From positions 372,001 to 436,000 of the forward strand of contig JBAJFE010000041.1 in assembly GCA_037903355.1 (NCBI GenBank): a stretch of DNA of 64,000 nucleotides, read 5' to 3'. Below, one piece after another: positions 1-10,812 of this stretch. Under the pieces are notes generated by a model that saw only the letters and a list, made by a program, of their open reading frames with translations, was not told the DNA's origin and made no database searches. A program made the translations under genes and the position numbers. This stretch comes from Trichuris trichiura (taxonomy: Eukaryota; Nematoda; Enoplea; Trichinellida; Trichuridae). Positions within the stretch are counted from its first letter, which is position 1; every line of letters starts with the position of its first letter.

Positions 1-56
1 TGATCTGAAATGGAATGGAATGGCTAAGGACTAAAGCATGGTACTGAGCAACTCAC

Positions 57-631
57 TTTGACCTTCGTTGCTCGCCAAGGCGCCAAACACCTGTCTGCCA
101 TTGAGCATAGCTGTCGAAGGACGTTTGGCTATAGCGGAGGCGCTCGACTGGCTGGTTACCTTCACTGATCCGCCAATATTTTTAACAGCTAATGGAGTAA
201 GCACGATGGATGAGACGGGCACGTCAGTAAAGCTGAGGTGAGCGGAATGCGTAAAATGCGGAAGAAACGATATCAACCAAGCAACATACCGATAAATAGC
301 CCCTCGATAACGAGAACTCTCCTTCAAAACTGGTCTGACTGGATAGAAAAGCCTTTCGCCATACATTTTCTCAAATAGAGTAGCCGCTTGTTCCCTAAAA
401 TGGCCATTGATGTAAGAGAGGTGGAAGAAAACCTGGGACACGAAAAGTGACGTTTCGATAAACAACTACTCACCGTCGTATCAGTCGACTTTCTCCAACC
501 TTAGCGCTCAGGTAGCCGTGAAGCCAATCGACAGCTTCTCGACCGGTAAAAGAAGATTCGTACGCTTTGAAACCACGTCGATGAGTGGTCAAAGGCATTC
601 GAGAACGAAACGTTCGTATAACATCATTCCA
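57..631 (-). CDS. DEPDC1/LET-99-like DEP-domain protein, partial (two exons; continues past the left edge)
   Basis: Two minus-strand exons are visible. The first (631-474) follows a TTTGCAG acceptor and encodes the front of a DEP domain: residues WNDVIRTFRSRMPL, then EAVDWL, match the start of the DEPDC1 family DEP domain (known human form WNNVIRTFRAQMPL and EAVDWL). It ends at a GTGAGT donor. The second (432-57) continues with the rest of the DEP fold and a basic, Ser-rich stretch, and ends at another GTGAGT. The remaining C-terminal exons lie outside the window, and the initiator exon was not found upstream. DEPDC1-family proteins include C. elegans LET-99, a cortical regulator of G-protein-dependent spindle positioning; assignment to LET-99 rather than a paralogue is inference. 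The N-terminal half of the DEP domain is the strongest evidence. Confidence 0.72.
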
Positions 632-3600
632 CTGCAAACGGAAACCCAATAGAAACTAGCCAAAAACGACGAAAGCAAATCTTACGAAAAGAGTAGCAGA
701 ATATTTTTCGGTTGCATTGCTGGTTGTCATCTCTTGGTTTGGCAAAAAACGAATAAACAATGTTCAAATTAACCCTGCACTTTTACTACAGTACGTGGAT
801 ATGCCCGCAGGTTCATGACAACAAAGCGCAGTTTCCACGCCAGCAGCAAAATAAATTGCGAGTTGTATTGGAAGATCTTTAGGATATCACAAAGAGGTCG
901 ATGGCCAATATTTTCAAACGCTGTTTCTCCCTTTCAATAAAAAGGCAATTTCTATTTGCTAAGAAACTGCCCTTTTTTGTAAACGGAATGTTCAGGGTTG
1001 TCTGTATAAAAACTACCAAAGAACATATCTAATGGTCTCCGCAGTTTTGGCGCAGATGGGCACATTCCATACCATGCTGCAGCGTAGCAGAGTAAACTTT
1101 CAATAAATAGTCTGCATCAACGCCTTTAAACACAGCGTAAGCACACTTAATTTTTGAGGAAAAAAGCTAATGTTATTTTTTTTGGCACTTCGTTTCCATG
1201 CCGCCGTTATTTATCGTTACCTTTTGTAGGGGTAATATGCGAGCTACAGTACGCATTTCCAATGAAACTGAACTTTGAAATTAAACCTTTTGGGTTTTCT
1301 AGCAAATATCTGCCCAGCCAAAACCATGACTCAGCACATAATAAACCTGGTGCCGAATTGAGGTTTTTTGCTGGGCAGATAATTAAAAAAACCCGCATTA
1401 CGTTTAGCCGAGAACAGAACAGTTTTCCCGCCGTTTCCACGGAAAACAAATCTCCACTTTGTCGCCTGAGGTAGAATGTTTGCAAAGGAAGGGGAAATAA
1501 GAGCGCAAAATTTTGCTATTAAGAATAGAACTTCTATGCAAACGATTGTTCAGCTGTGTGCTATACCATTCCCTGTCTGCTGACTAAATGATAGTCAGGT
1601 TCACCAAACGTCTTCCATGAAATTAGGTGACATTTCAATTTTAAGCTTCAATTCAGGGCAACCTGTGCGTCGCACTAAGCAGATACAACGTCAACGTTGA
1701 GCTATCGAAGGCTAACCGATATCAGCAGAATCTACTAATTCGAACATACCGCTACAGATTCTTTGCCGACAACAAAATTTCAGACGTAGCATTCTTTCGC
1801 GCTTCCATTCTTCGTATCTCACCAATGGGTCTACGAAGTGTTGAATAGTTAGCTCAAAATCGACGGGCGCCTTTGAATTGCTTACAAAAAAACTGCTCTA
1901 TTTAAAAATGCTTGAATTTGCCGCAAGCCAGCTGACACGGCTTTACAAATTTGAAAAGTTGGTTTAAGTTGATAGTTTATCTGTATGCGTTGTTATTTGG
2001 ATTACAAATAGTCGAAGTTGTTGGGCATCGGAAAAACAAGCCAGTCTAGTTGTACAGCAACATGAAAGGACAAATATTCCTAATTGCCAACAAGTTTTCC
2101 GTCCAAATAGACTACTTACAAACTTGAATTATTGTCATATGCTTCGTAACATGCTAAGGTGAACCTGATTCCCTAAAGTAGGTTTCTAACATTTTATTCT
2201 TTGGCTGTTACAACCCTACCAAGCCGGTGATGACGAAGTATGCATGTATCGTCCCAGTCTGAGGGTATTTGATGACATACGTTGATCTGAGGCTTCGGTA
2301 TTGCATTGCTTTTGGGTGGACGATTTGTTGAAGATGAATTACATTATAATTTTTGCGCTTTACTCGCGCGGCGTAACGATTATTCATTAGTATCCCTATT
2401 CTTAAAGAACGGTACGTGATTGTTTGAAAATTTGCAAAATGTTTGTAGTTCCACCAGTACAAGGAGTTATCGCTTGGTCCTGCCTTATGGAAATTACGCA
2501 GATGACGATACCAGAACTATCCCGTTATCTCTATCTGCAATTCTTAGAAACGGAGCCCTAAGCTGTAACTTTACCAGAATTTAAGCAATGTTAAGTTGCC
2601 TATTAACTTTTGAACAGTATTCTTTATGAGTTACTTCTTGCTAATAGAGTACAACTTGACGTAATGAAAGCTGTTTTCTTGATGGATATACGAAAAGTTC
2701 ACCCTCAATGCTTGCGTCTTCAAGGTATTTCTAGTGAAACCCGCAGTTTACTAGGCAGTGCCACGTGTAACCCACCGTAACTCATATAATGCAGGCTTGT
2801 CGGCAAAAAATGCTCGTCATCTTGTTTTGCCCTATCTGGCATGCTTAACAGCGGCACTCTACCGCCTTCCGCTAAGCCTAAGATTAAACTCAAGGTTCAT
2901 ATTCTATCTTAGGCTTAGGCTGGAACAGAATGGCATAGTCGGCAGTAAATACCTATCGTAACCGACCGTTGTCTTGTTGTACGGTCATCAGTTTGTCCAT
3001 TCTGTTTTTAAGCAAGCCTGCGGCTGGACATAGAAGCTATGCAAAGGTAGAGCAGGATTGGCAATATTTTTTGTAAAGCGTACCTGCATTTAGTCGGTTA
3101 CGGTAGGCTGATTGCGCGGCTGTAGGAAACAGCCCCCAAATGCTAAAATAAAATAAAAAAACACTTTTTTCTGCTAAGAACGTCGCTAGTGCGGCTGTGC
3201 GAAAAATTAAAGAAATTTTGTCAGCGCAAATTTCGGCTACTCCAAGCTAATAACCATATGGACTTTGTCTTTGCTTGAACTTCCTCATCCAAAAGCAACT
3301 GTGCAGTCGGGAGTAAGGCTATTACTTTACTAGACGCGGCATTATGACTGTGAGGCTGATGCCTGCAGTTTGCGGCTGCCATGCAAGTATGCACTTCCTA
3401 TGCTTGTCGCGCCAATAGATGCCGTCTATACGCGGATGTTATAGGTTGACACTGGTGGTCAACGAAACACGTTCTGTATGATCAAGGTACTACACAATAC
3501 GCGACAGTCGACCCGTTCTCCTTGATTTCCTCGGAACTGATTGGGCATTTCTTTCGTACTTAATGTTGGAAGACAGCGAGCCTGGTCTCCTCAGCTGTTG

Positions 3601-4640
3601 GTGCGCAACTCTAATTTCTTCGTTTTTTCGCAATATAAAATGTAGATCTGCCACAATGAAGCTGTCAGCTCGTCGAACGTTCTTTCGAGTAGCTACGGAC
3701 GACTTCATATTATGCAGTTTATTTTATCCTGTTGAACATGCTTTTCAACGGATATACCATTATTACTACGCATACGCAAAGCCAAACAACGCAGATGCTC
3801 CTCAGTGAACCTAGGAAGAACCAGCACAATAATCCTACCTGCACATCATTAGGAGATCATCTGTCACAATCAATTGGACAGACTCGATGCATCAAAATTT
3901 GAATTAATGACAACGTATCGCAAATGTCTTCTCTCAAAATGTCTGCTAAGTCGATTGTTCTCTAACTGCCATTACCGGAGGTTAAAAATCAAGGAAGCGT
4001 TGAGAAGTACGTGCGACCGCATCGGTCAGCTTTGATCGTTCAATTTAAGTCTTTTTAGCTTGCTCACCTAACGTTGCCCCACTATTTTGGCTTGTAGGTG
4101 TTCCGCTGCTAAATCGTCCTTGCGCTGCTTGAACTACGACGTAACGTTTTGACGCCAAGGTACAAACCGGACGACGGTTGTAGTGCTGCAACGCCAGCGG
4201 ATCACTCCGTCGTGAAGGTTTAACCCCTTAAATCGATCGGCATCTTTAGATTTGGGGTGTTTGTTCGCGCCAGTTCATTAGCCACTGCGTGTTCATTGTC
4301 GTTGGTTCAATTTCCTTAAATTATTTTATTCAATTCAAACGCAGCAAAGAGCAAGGACGACGCTTAGTGTTTAAGATGAATAAAACAAAATAGATAAAAG
4401 ACGAGATAGGCAAATTTAGTCTGCATCCGTAGGATGTTAAAGAGCTTTGACAAAGTTGAACAGAGCTCGCACTGTGCCTTTAGGTGGTTGGGAAGAGAAA
4501 GTATGCTTCTCGCTTTGAATTGGCAATAATTAGAATGCATGTATTCAGCATGCATGACTGTTTGAATTTGCTTATGATGGAAATTGAGCAGGGATAAAAT
4601 GCAGTCTTGTCGAGACGATCATTCCGTTGCAAAAGAAAGC
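632..4640. other. Intergenic, no gene supported
   Basis: I see no exon with both splice signals and recognisable protein here. It holds AT-rich sequence, a short inverted repeat at about 1303-1382 (arms around ATCTGCCCAGC and GCTGGGCAGAT) and facing telomere-like units at 2872-2882 and 2909-2920. The upstream exon of the DEP-domain gene should lie in the first part of this stretch but was not found. Confidence 0.5.
2872..2920. repeat. Facing telomere-like TAAGCC / TTAGGC units
   Basis: CTAAGCCTAAG at 2872-2882 faces CTTAGGCTTAGGC at about 2908-2920, giving a short inverted repeat built from the nematode telomere unit. It may be chance, or a remnant of an interstitial telomeric insertion. Confidence 0.4.
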
Positions 4641-5217
4641 ATGCTACGCGGGCGTATGCAGCCTGTTACGATCTTTATCTGTTCGCTTCTTTTATCAACA
4701 AAATGTTTGGCCGGGCACCCGCAGCGTTACCGACTTGGTAATGTGGTCAATGTGGACCCGCTACCGGATGACTACGATGTCAAGGTAATTTACAGTCCGG
4801 ATGCCCTAGGTACTCACTTTATCTTTTTCTACTTTCAAAACTTTACATTGCACGCGCCCTTGCAGCCACACTAAGGCATGGAGTAATGTTCACGGATATA
4901 AAAGTGGAAGAAATAGCCAACTTCGACAAAGTAGTCAAAAGATACATGCGCAGAAAGCCGTGTTATGGTCTGACTCAAGGTGCTGCGATCCTGAGACGCC
5001 AATTCGACAGAAGCTATGTGCAAACGGCAAGAATGCAGGAGTACTACAAAATGTTGGAAATATTGCACGTAAGCTAGCGATATTCATATTACCGCTTCAA
5101 CATTGTTAATTTCAGAAGGAGCCTTTCAATCTTCCAGACAGGCTGTGCGCGGCTTACTTACGCCAAATGTTAACCTCGTTACAGAGCAAAGTGAGATTTT
5201 TTGACTTGCCTGATTAA
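4641..5217 (+). CDS. Small predicted secreted protein, family unknown (3 exons)
   Basis: Three exons join in frame: 4641-4809, 4866-5068 and 5116-5217, with donors GTACTC and GTAAGC and acceptors TTGCAG and TTTCAG. The start at 4641 gives a short basic N-terminus followed by a hydrophobic run (FICSLLLSTKCLAG) that looks like a cleaved signal peptide; another ATG lies at 4656. The mature part has two cysteines, in a CYG and an LC context, and a Lys/Arg/Tyr-rich helical middle (for example KVVKRYMRRKPCYG). The third exon ends at a stop, but AAA|GTGAGA at about 5191 could be another donor, so the C-terminus is uncertain. I do not recognise the family. Hormone-like or effector-like roles are possible but nothing shows this. 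Confidence 0.5.
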
Positions 5218-7301
5218 TACACAGTTTTTAACAATAATAATACCTATGAACAATCGTCTCTTAGCGTAAAACATGTTATTTTTCTATCCATTGATATTGG
5301 GCTTCAATAGTGCTGCAACGGTACCCGTTTAAACTTCCTTGGGTGTCTTTTCGCTCATCTAAGCGGCATACTTTCAGCAGCAATTAAAGCATCTCAAAGT
5401 TGACTTAATAAATTAATAAATACGCCGTTTAATTGTGTGCCAGTATTGATAAGTAAGGTCGTATGGACATGATACTTCTTTATAACACTGATTTCGTCTG
5501 TTTTGTCACACTGCAAGCATGCTACAGAATATTATTCGGCGTTTCCGCATTACACGTTTCGTGAGTAGTGTAGGAAGAACTTCAATCAAGTTCCACTGAC
5601 CCAAGTAAAGACAGGGTGCCTAAACCAAAGACACTGTTCACTTAAGCTTGAACTTAGGCTAAGTACAGTTGTTACGGACAACACGACTTGGTTTTAGGCT
5701 GAAATTTAAAGCGCGAGATGTTATCTAGGCAAAGAGTACTTGAATTCAGTTCACCTACAGTAATCAAGAAGCGTCAAATAAAACTCACCGTTGTTGAGTC
5801 ACAAAAATTATATAGTGACAAAAATCGTTGTTTTTCTGCATTTCCACACCATCGCTAAACAATTAAGGAAGACTTATGCGCGTCCTGCCTTGACTGTTTC
5901 GTCACAGGGCGTATACTTAATTGTACGCAATCTATTTTCGAAATACTAGCTTTTTCTCGGTTTTTGTTCGCGTGCAAGTGTTGGCACGGTTAATGATAAA
6001 CTGCAAAGTAAAAGTTTAGCTTTAATACGTTAGTTCAGTAAAGGAAAGATGCCGCGATAATTTCCGAAGCCTGGAGAAAAACTGCGAGCGTATCGAGACG
6101 TGAAATCACGGTCCGTAAGGTTTTCACGCCCTCTTTTGTTGTACATCTTCAAAAAAATGCATTACTCGAAGAAGGCATAAATGAAAAGCAGGTACATTTG
6201 TGGCGGTCATCCTGTTCCGCTCTTACCTGAGCGCAAAACTAGATGTCAAACCTACGTTTTCGCTTAGATGTAGGCAAAGGCACACCGGAAGAGTAGGTAT
6301 GCTTTCCAGAAAAAGCAGAACATGTTGGCCAGCAGATTTTTTAAAAATGTACCTGCATTCTGTCGATTACTGTTACTTCTGGGACGAATAATACAAAAAA
6401 CCTGATTCTCGAAATGTAGTATTCAAAAGATTAAAAAGGCAGTTCTGCTAATATTTCTAAGGGAAGAAAAAGTCAAGTTAAGAATATACCACGCGGTGCG
6501 TACGCGTTTAGCAGTGAATTTCGAACTTGCCTAATAGGCCGGAAATGTTCCCGCGTAGTTCGTGTTCTTACTTATTTTTACAGCTGTCAAATGCATTTTT
6601 TAGAAGACGAAAATGAATGGCGAATCTACCGAAAAGTAACGCAGTCGAAAAGAAAACTCAAGTGCGTACGTATGTTCAAGCGCATAAAACATCAACGAAT
6701 ATCTTTTGCGTTGCTGCCTATTATTAAAGCAAACAAACATCCACGTCACACGCAGCTCGGCGTTTTCGGTTTCCGAAAGACATTTAGATTAATAGCTATT
6801 CGATCATGTGGTAAACGACATAACAAACATTTCACTTTGCACTTGTACTAGTACAGAAAAAAACTATGCTATAACATGATCAGTCATTTCCCTCTACGAC
6901 AAAACAAGCACCTATATAAAACACATTACTTTTTAATACGAAAAGCAAATGTTCTGTCAATTCTTCAGGTTACCATGAACAGTGATGGTCTCAGAAAGCT
7001 AAGGATAATTTTTTAAGAGAAAAGTGGTAATACTTAAACTGGTAAACATTTAAAATATTCTAAGAGTTCTTATGAATATATTAACATACGTAAATGTGAT
7101 TCCCTACCAACTGCTGACGTGATGCAAAGCTGATATTAAGCTGTGAAATTATTTGAAGAAATGAAGAGATGTTCTGATTACAAAATCTATACGAGCAACG
7201 TCAAACGACAGCTAATAATAAGCTGCGGTTTTAAAGAATAAGAATTGACATAACGGATATTCAACTAACGAGTCGCTGCAGCTGCAAGTTTGAAAAAACT
7301 A

Positions 7302-7403
7302 CAGTAAAACCCCCGAAGTTGACCACTCCTATATGTTTACCACCTCCCTAAGTTGACCAGCTTTCCCCGTCCGTTGGGTGGTCAACTTACGGGGGTTTTA
7401 CTG
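7302..7403. mobile_element. 102-bp MITE with CAGTAAAACCCCCG termini and TA duplication
   Basis: The ends are inverted repeats: CAGTAAAACCCCCG with GTTGACCAC on the left, and the complement ending CGGGGGTTTTACTG on the right. The element is flanked on both sides by TA, as in Tc1/mariner/pogo superfamily target sites. It has no coding capacity. Pogo/Tigger-type origin is inferred from the CAGT...CCCCG terminus and the TA duplication. Confidence 0.75.
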
Positions 7404-8269
7404 TACCTAAAAGATGGGTAGGCAAAGTGTCAATGCAAATTTAAGAAAAGCGGGATAGCGCAAATTTTTATTACGCATACTGGAAACAATGAACGCGGAA
7501 AATCATTTCAACCAACAGCAGTGCACTAAAACAAGCAAACGCTGGAAAAAGAGGAAAAGATAACCAAATCAAACATCAAATAGCACTCTGTTCTCTAAAC
7601 GCTGCGAAACGACTAGCAGAAGTGACCATAACCGCTTTGGGTTCAACGGTAAGGCACCTGAACAACAATCCGCTTCGTACAGCACCCGTTCTTTCGAGGT
7701 GCCGCGTGAACTCAAGTTGCGCGCATTCCATTTGCTAACTTCGGTCTGCAACAGCCAGCCGAACGAGATTTCACGTAAGGCAATGAATAATAATAATACG
7801 AACGGAGGAGCCAATGGTGGTTAAGGCACACACCAAAAACACATTATCAAAAATGGGGAATAGAGAGCAGTATATACGGGAGCAAACAAACCCACGGTGG
7901 ATACAATTCAAACCGTAAAATAGCACTCCTACAACATGGGATAAAAACATCTAACGTCAAAACATTCCGGGCATTAAGCAAAAAAAAAGATTTGGGACCA
8001 TATGAAACAAGTAGGCGACGGTTCAATAACACAAAACTTCCAATATAGGCGCGCGCAGTTTTGGGCGCGAAAACCTAACTTAGCAAATATCCCAAAAAAA
8101 CAAGACTTCTTTTATCAGATTTCAAAATGCGTTTGCGAATGAAAAGGTTAAAGCGGAAAAGTGAATGGTCGAATGGCTTGCTCATGCATACGCTAAAAAA
8201 GCTGAAATTATTGTACAATGATTAAAGTGGAACACTGACTACATCATTTTCTGTTGAACTTACCCTCTT

Positions 8270-8301
<32 letters not shown>

Positions 8302-9728
8302 GCTTTCTTTATCTTAAGTGGCAGTATGTCCGAGAAACGTTAACAGCTCGGACCTTTCCACTGGTTTCTGAAATAACAGCATAATCGAAAAATCTTCTTT
8401 TAAAATTCACACAAGCGTCTGAAAAAAAATTATGGTACAATAAAAAAGAAAAACACGTTCAATCAATAAAGATTGTTACAAATAAATCGCTGGGACTATG
8501 ATTAAACCTGCAGATCCGCTCGCAGGAGTACGGTAGTTACGTAAAGCGCTAAACAAAATAAATAGACAAGCACAAATGAGCCTAAAAGAAAACGGAAAAG
8601 AGGATAGCAAAAGTGCATACTTGTCGCACAATTTCCGGTGCCCAGCTTGCCAAGGATCCGTCAAAATCGGATGCCAAAACGTTGGATGGTGCACTGAGTA
8701 CTAAGTCAATGAAAGTCTGTCGTGAGTACGTTAATTTTTCCGAGCACGTATCAACGCCATTAGAGACGCCTAAAAAGGAAAGTTATCATCATAACGCCAA
8801 TCCTTACGTTGCAAGTATGCCGTATGCGTCTAAGCATGGAAAATGCGCAAGAATAGGACAAAAAATCAATATTCTGCGCTAACCGACTTGAGCAGTGCGA
8901 AAAACTCTTCTCGTTGCCTCCTTAATTAATGCGAAGAGTAATAAGGTTATCTAAAACTTTTTTTACGTCCTTACTTCAACATAACTTCAACAAAATGAAA
9001 ATACCAGTGAATTTAAATGCATGCGCGCGAGTTATTGAAATTACTTTACGTTAATACATATCAGAGATGATTCAATATTCGCATTTTCAGATTCCGTTAG
9101 TCTAACTGCTACAGGAGGCAACACTTGACCCGCATAGGTCAAGACTTCGAAAATTAGTGAAACCCACCACAGCGTTAGGCTGTACCTGACAATGGGAGCC
9201 CGCGGCAAGCCACATACAGTGACACTAACGCAGGGAAGACAAATCTATTTATTTATCCATATGCGTACGGTAGTAGAAAGTTGACCATCTCCATAAGTTG
9301 ACCGAGTTTTCACAGGTTGGTTGGCCCGCACGTACTCAACCGGAAGGCTAAGCTCTACATGTTGACCACTTCTGTAACCTGTATGTTCACCATTTGCATA
9401 TTAGTCGCATTGTGTAATTTGTACGTTAACTTGACCAGTGAAGTCTGTTCAACATTATGGGATTGGACATACAAGCTTTCCTTCTCAGACGTATTGCTTT
9501 TTTAAGTATAAATTATACACATACTACAAAGGATGTAAGTAAAATGTATACTAAAAAAAGTAATAGACCTAACGAGAAAAGCATATCATGCTTAGATATA
9601 TATGTATATTTTTTTACATATATTATTATTATATATTGAATGCAAAGCATTTGGCAATGAGTCCAAAAGTTTTCAAAATAAAATTTTTTTAAATAAGGTA
9701 TGACCCATTTATGATGAGCACTTTTAAC

Positions 9729-9768
9729 CCCGGAGCTACCGGGCCCTCTCTTGACCCGTCAGCAACGA
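9729..9768 (-). pseudogene. Decayed hammerhead-like motif
   Basis: On the minus strand CTGACGGGTC, a short loop and GGGCCCGGTAGCTCC follow the pattern of the better copies elsewhere in the window, but part of the CTGATGA core is missing and the GAAA is changed to GGTA. It is read as an inactive relic. Confidence 0.35.
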
Positions 9769-10086
9769 TAAGAATTGGTGAAATACCGACAGGATAACAA
9801 CCGAATCGTTTAACCGTTATAAAGCGGGTATTCTTAAAGTGTCGAAATTAAAACAACCGATGTTGACATTCTTGTATCTATCAGCTGCTTTTGAACTCAT
9901 ACTTTGTAGAAATCCTCTAAAAATTCAGCATGATAAAATTCATAGTAACACATTCCAATTTCCACAACTTTTTAAAATATATATGTGTATACATTTTTTA
10001 TAAGTTTATTCTACGCTATATTTGAAAATTATAATAATGCCTAATTTATGCGCATATATATATATATAATTGTATATTAAATGTAT

Positions 10087-10690
10087 ACTAAGATTTTTGG
10101 TCTCACGATTCTTTGTGGCTATTTGACTTTGGACTATACACTATATAAATGTATAAACAATATTTTCGGGCATTACTTTCCCACAGTTTAGAAAAGTGAA
10201 TTACATACACACACAATTAGTACATATATATATATTTACATATGTATTTCAGTTTTCAAAACAATGGCAAAGTAATCCCTGAAAATTATGTTTATATATT
10301 TATATAATATAAACTGCAAAGTCAAACAGCCACAACGAATCATGAGACCAAAAATCCCAATTTAATATATATTTAATATACAATTATATTTAATTTGTTT
10401 GTTATTAAAACTAAAATTTTTGGCTTCATGATTCGTTGTGGCTATTTGCTTTTGGAGTTTATACTATATAAAATATATAAACAATATTTTCAGGCATTAC
10501 TTTGCCACTGTTTTGAAAAGTGAATTCTATACATATATAATTACTATGTATATTTAATTCAGTTTTCAAAACAATGGCAAAGTGATCCCTGAAAACACTG
10601 TTTATATATTTATACAGTATAAATGCCAAAGTCAAATAGCCACAACGAATCATGAAACCAAAAATCTTAGTTTTAATAACAAACAAATTG
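10087..10690. repeat. Alternating inverted-repeat array (A, A', A, A')
   Basis: A unit of about 115-130 bp containing GATTCGTTGTGGCTATTTG occurs four times in alternating orientation, at about 10087-10205, 10250-10365, 10401-10525 and 10559-10690. Neighbouring units are inverted copies, so the array can fold into two large hairpins; the second pair shares extra flanking sequence (AATTTGTTTGTTATTAAAAC and its complement). No coding potential is seen. It looks like a foldback element that was duplicated. Confidence 0.75.
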
Positions 10691-10812
10691 GCTATTTCGC
10701 GTATGGGAGCAACGTAACGTTGTAAGTTATGCACAGTTCGGTCTGTTCTTCGGTTTTTCCCGGAATAAAAAAATAAGTTTATAAAACAGCGTATAAGACG
10801 CCAAAGAAATGT

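Larger units (their letters stand above)
5218..10812. other. Intergenic, repeat-rich
   Basis: No gene is supported. The stretch holds a TC-rich microsatellite near 8270-8301, a MITE at 7302-7403 with decayed relatives at about 9270-9470, a degenerate hammerhead-like motif near 9729-9768 and an alternating inverted-repeat array at 10087-10690. Open frames at 6591-6851 and 8613-8882 are 86 and 89 codons long but have neither similarity I recognise nor convincing splice partners. Confidence 0.45.

Noticed and set aside
10459..10734. 91-codon open frame
   Set aside because: It is a translation of the inverted-repeat array.
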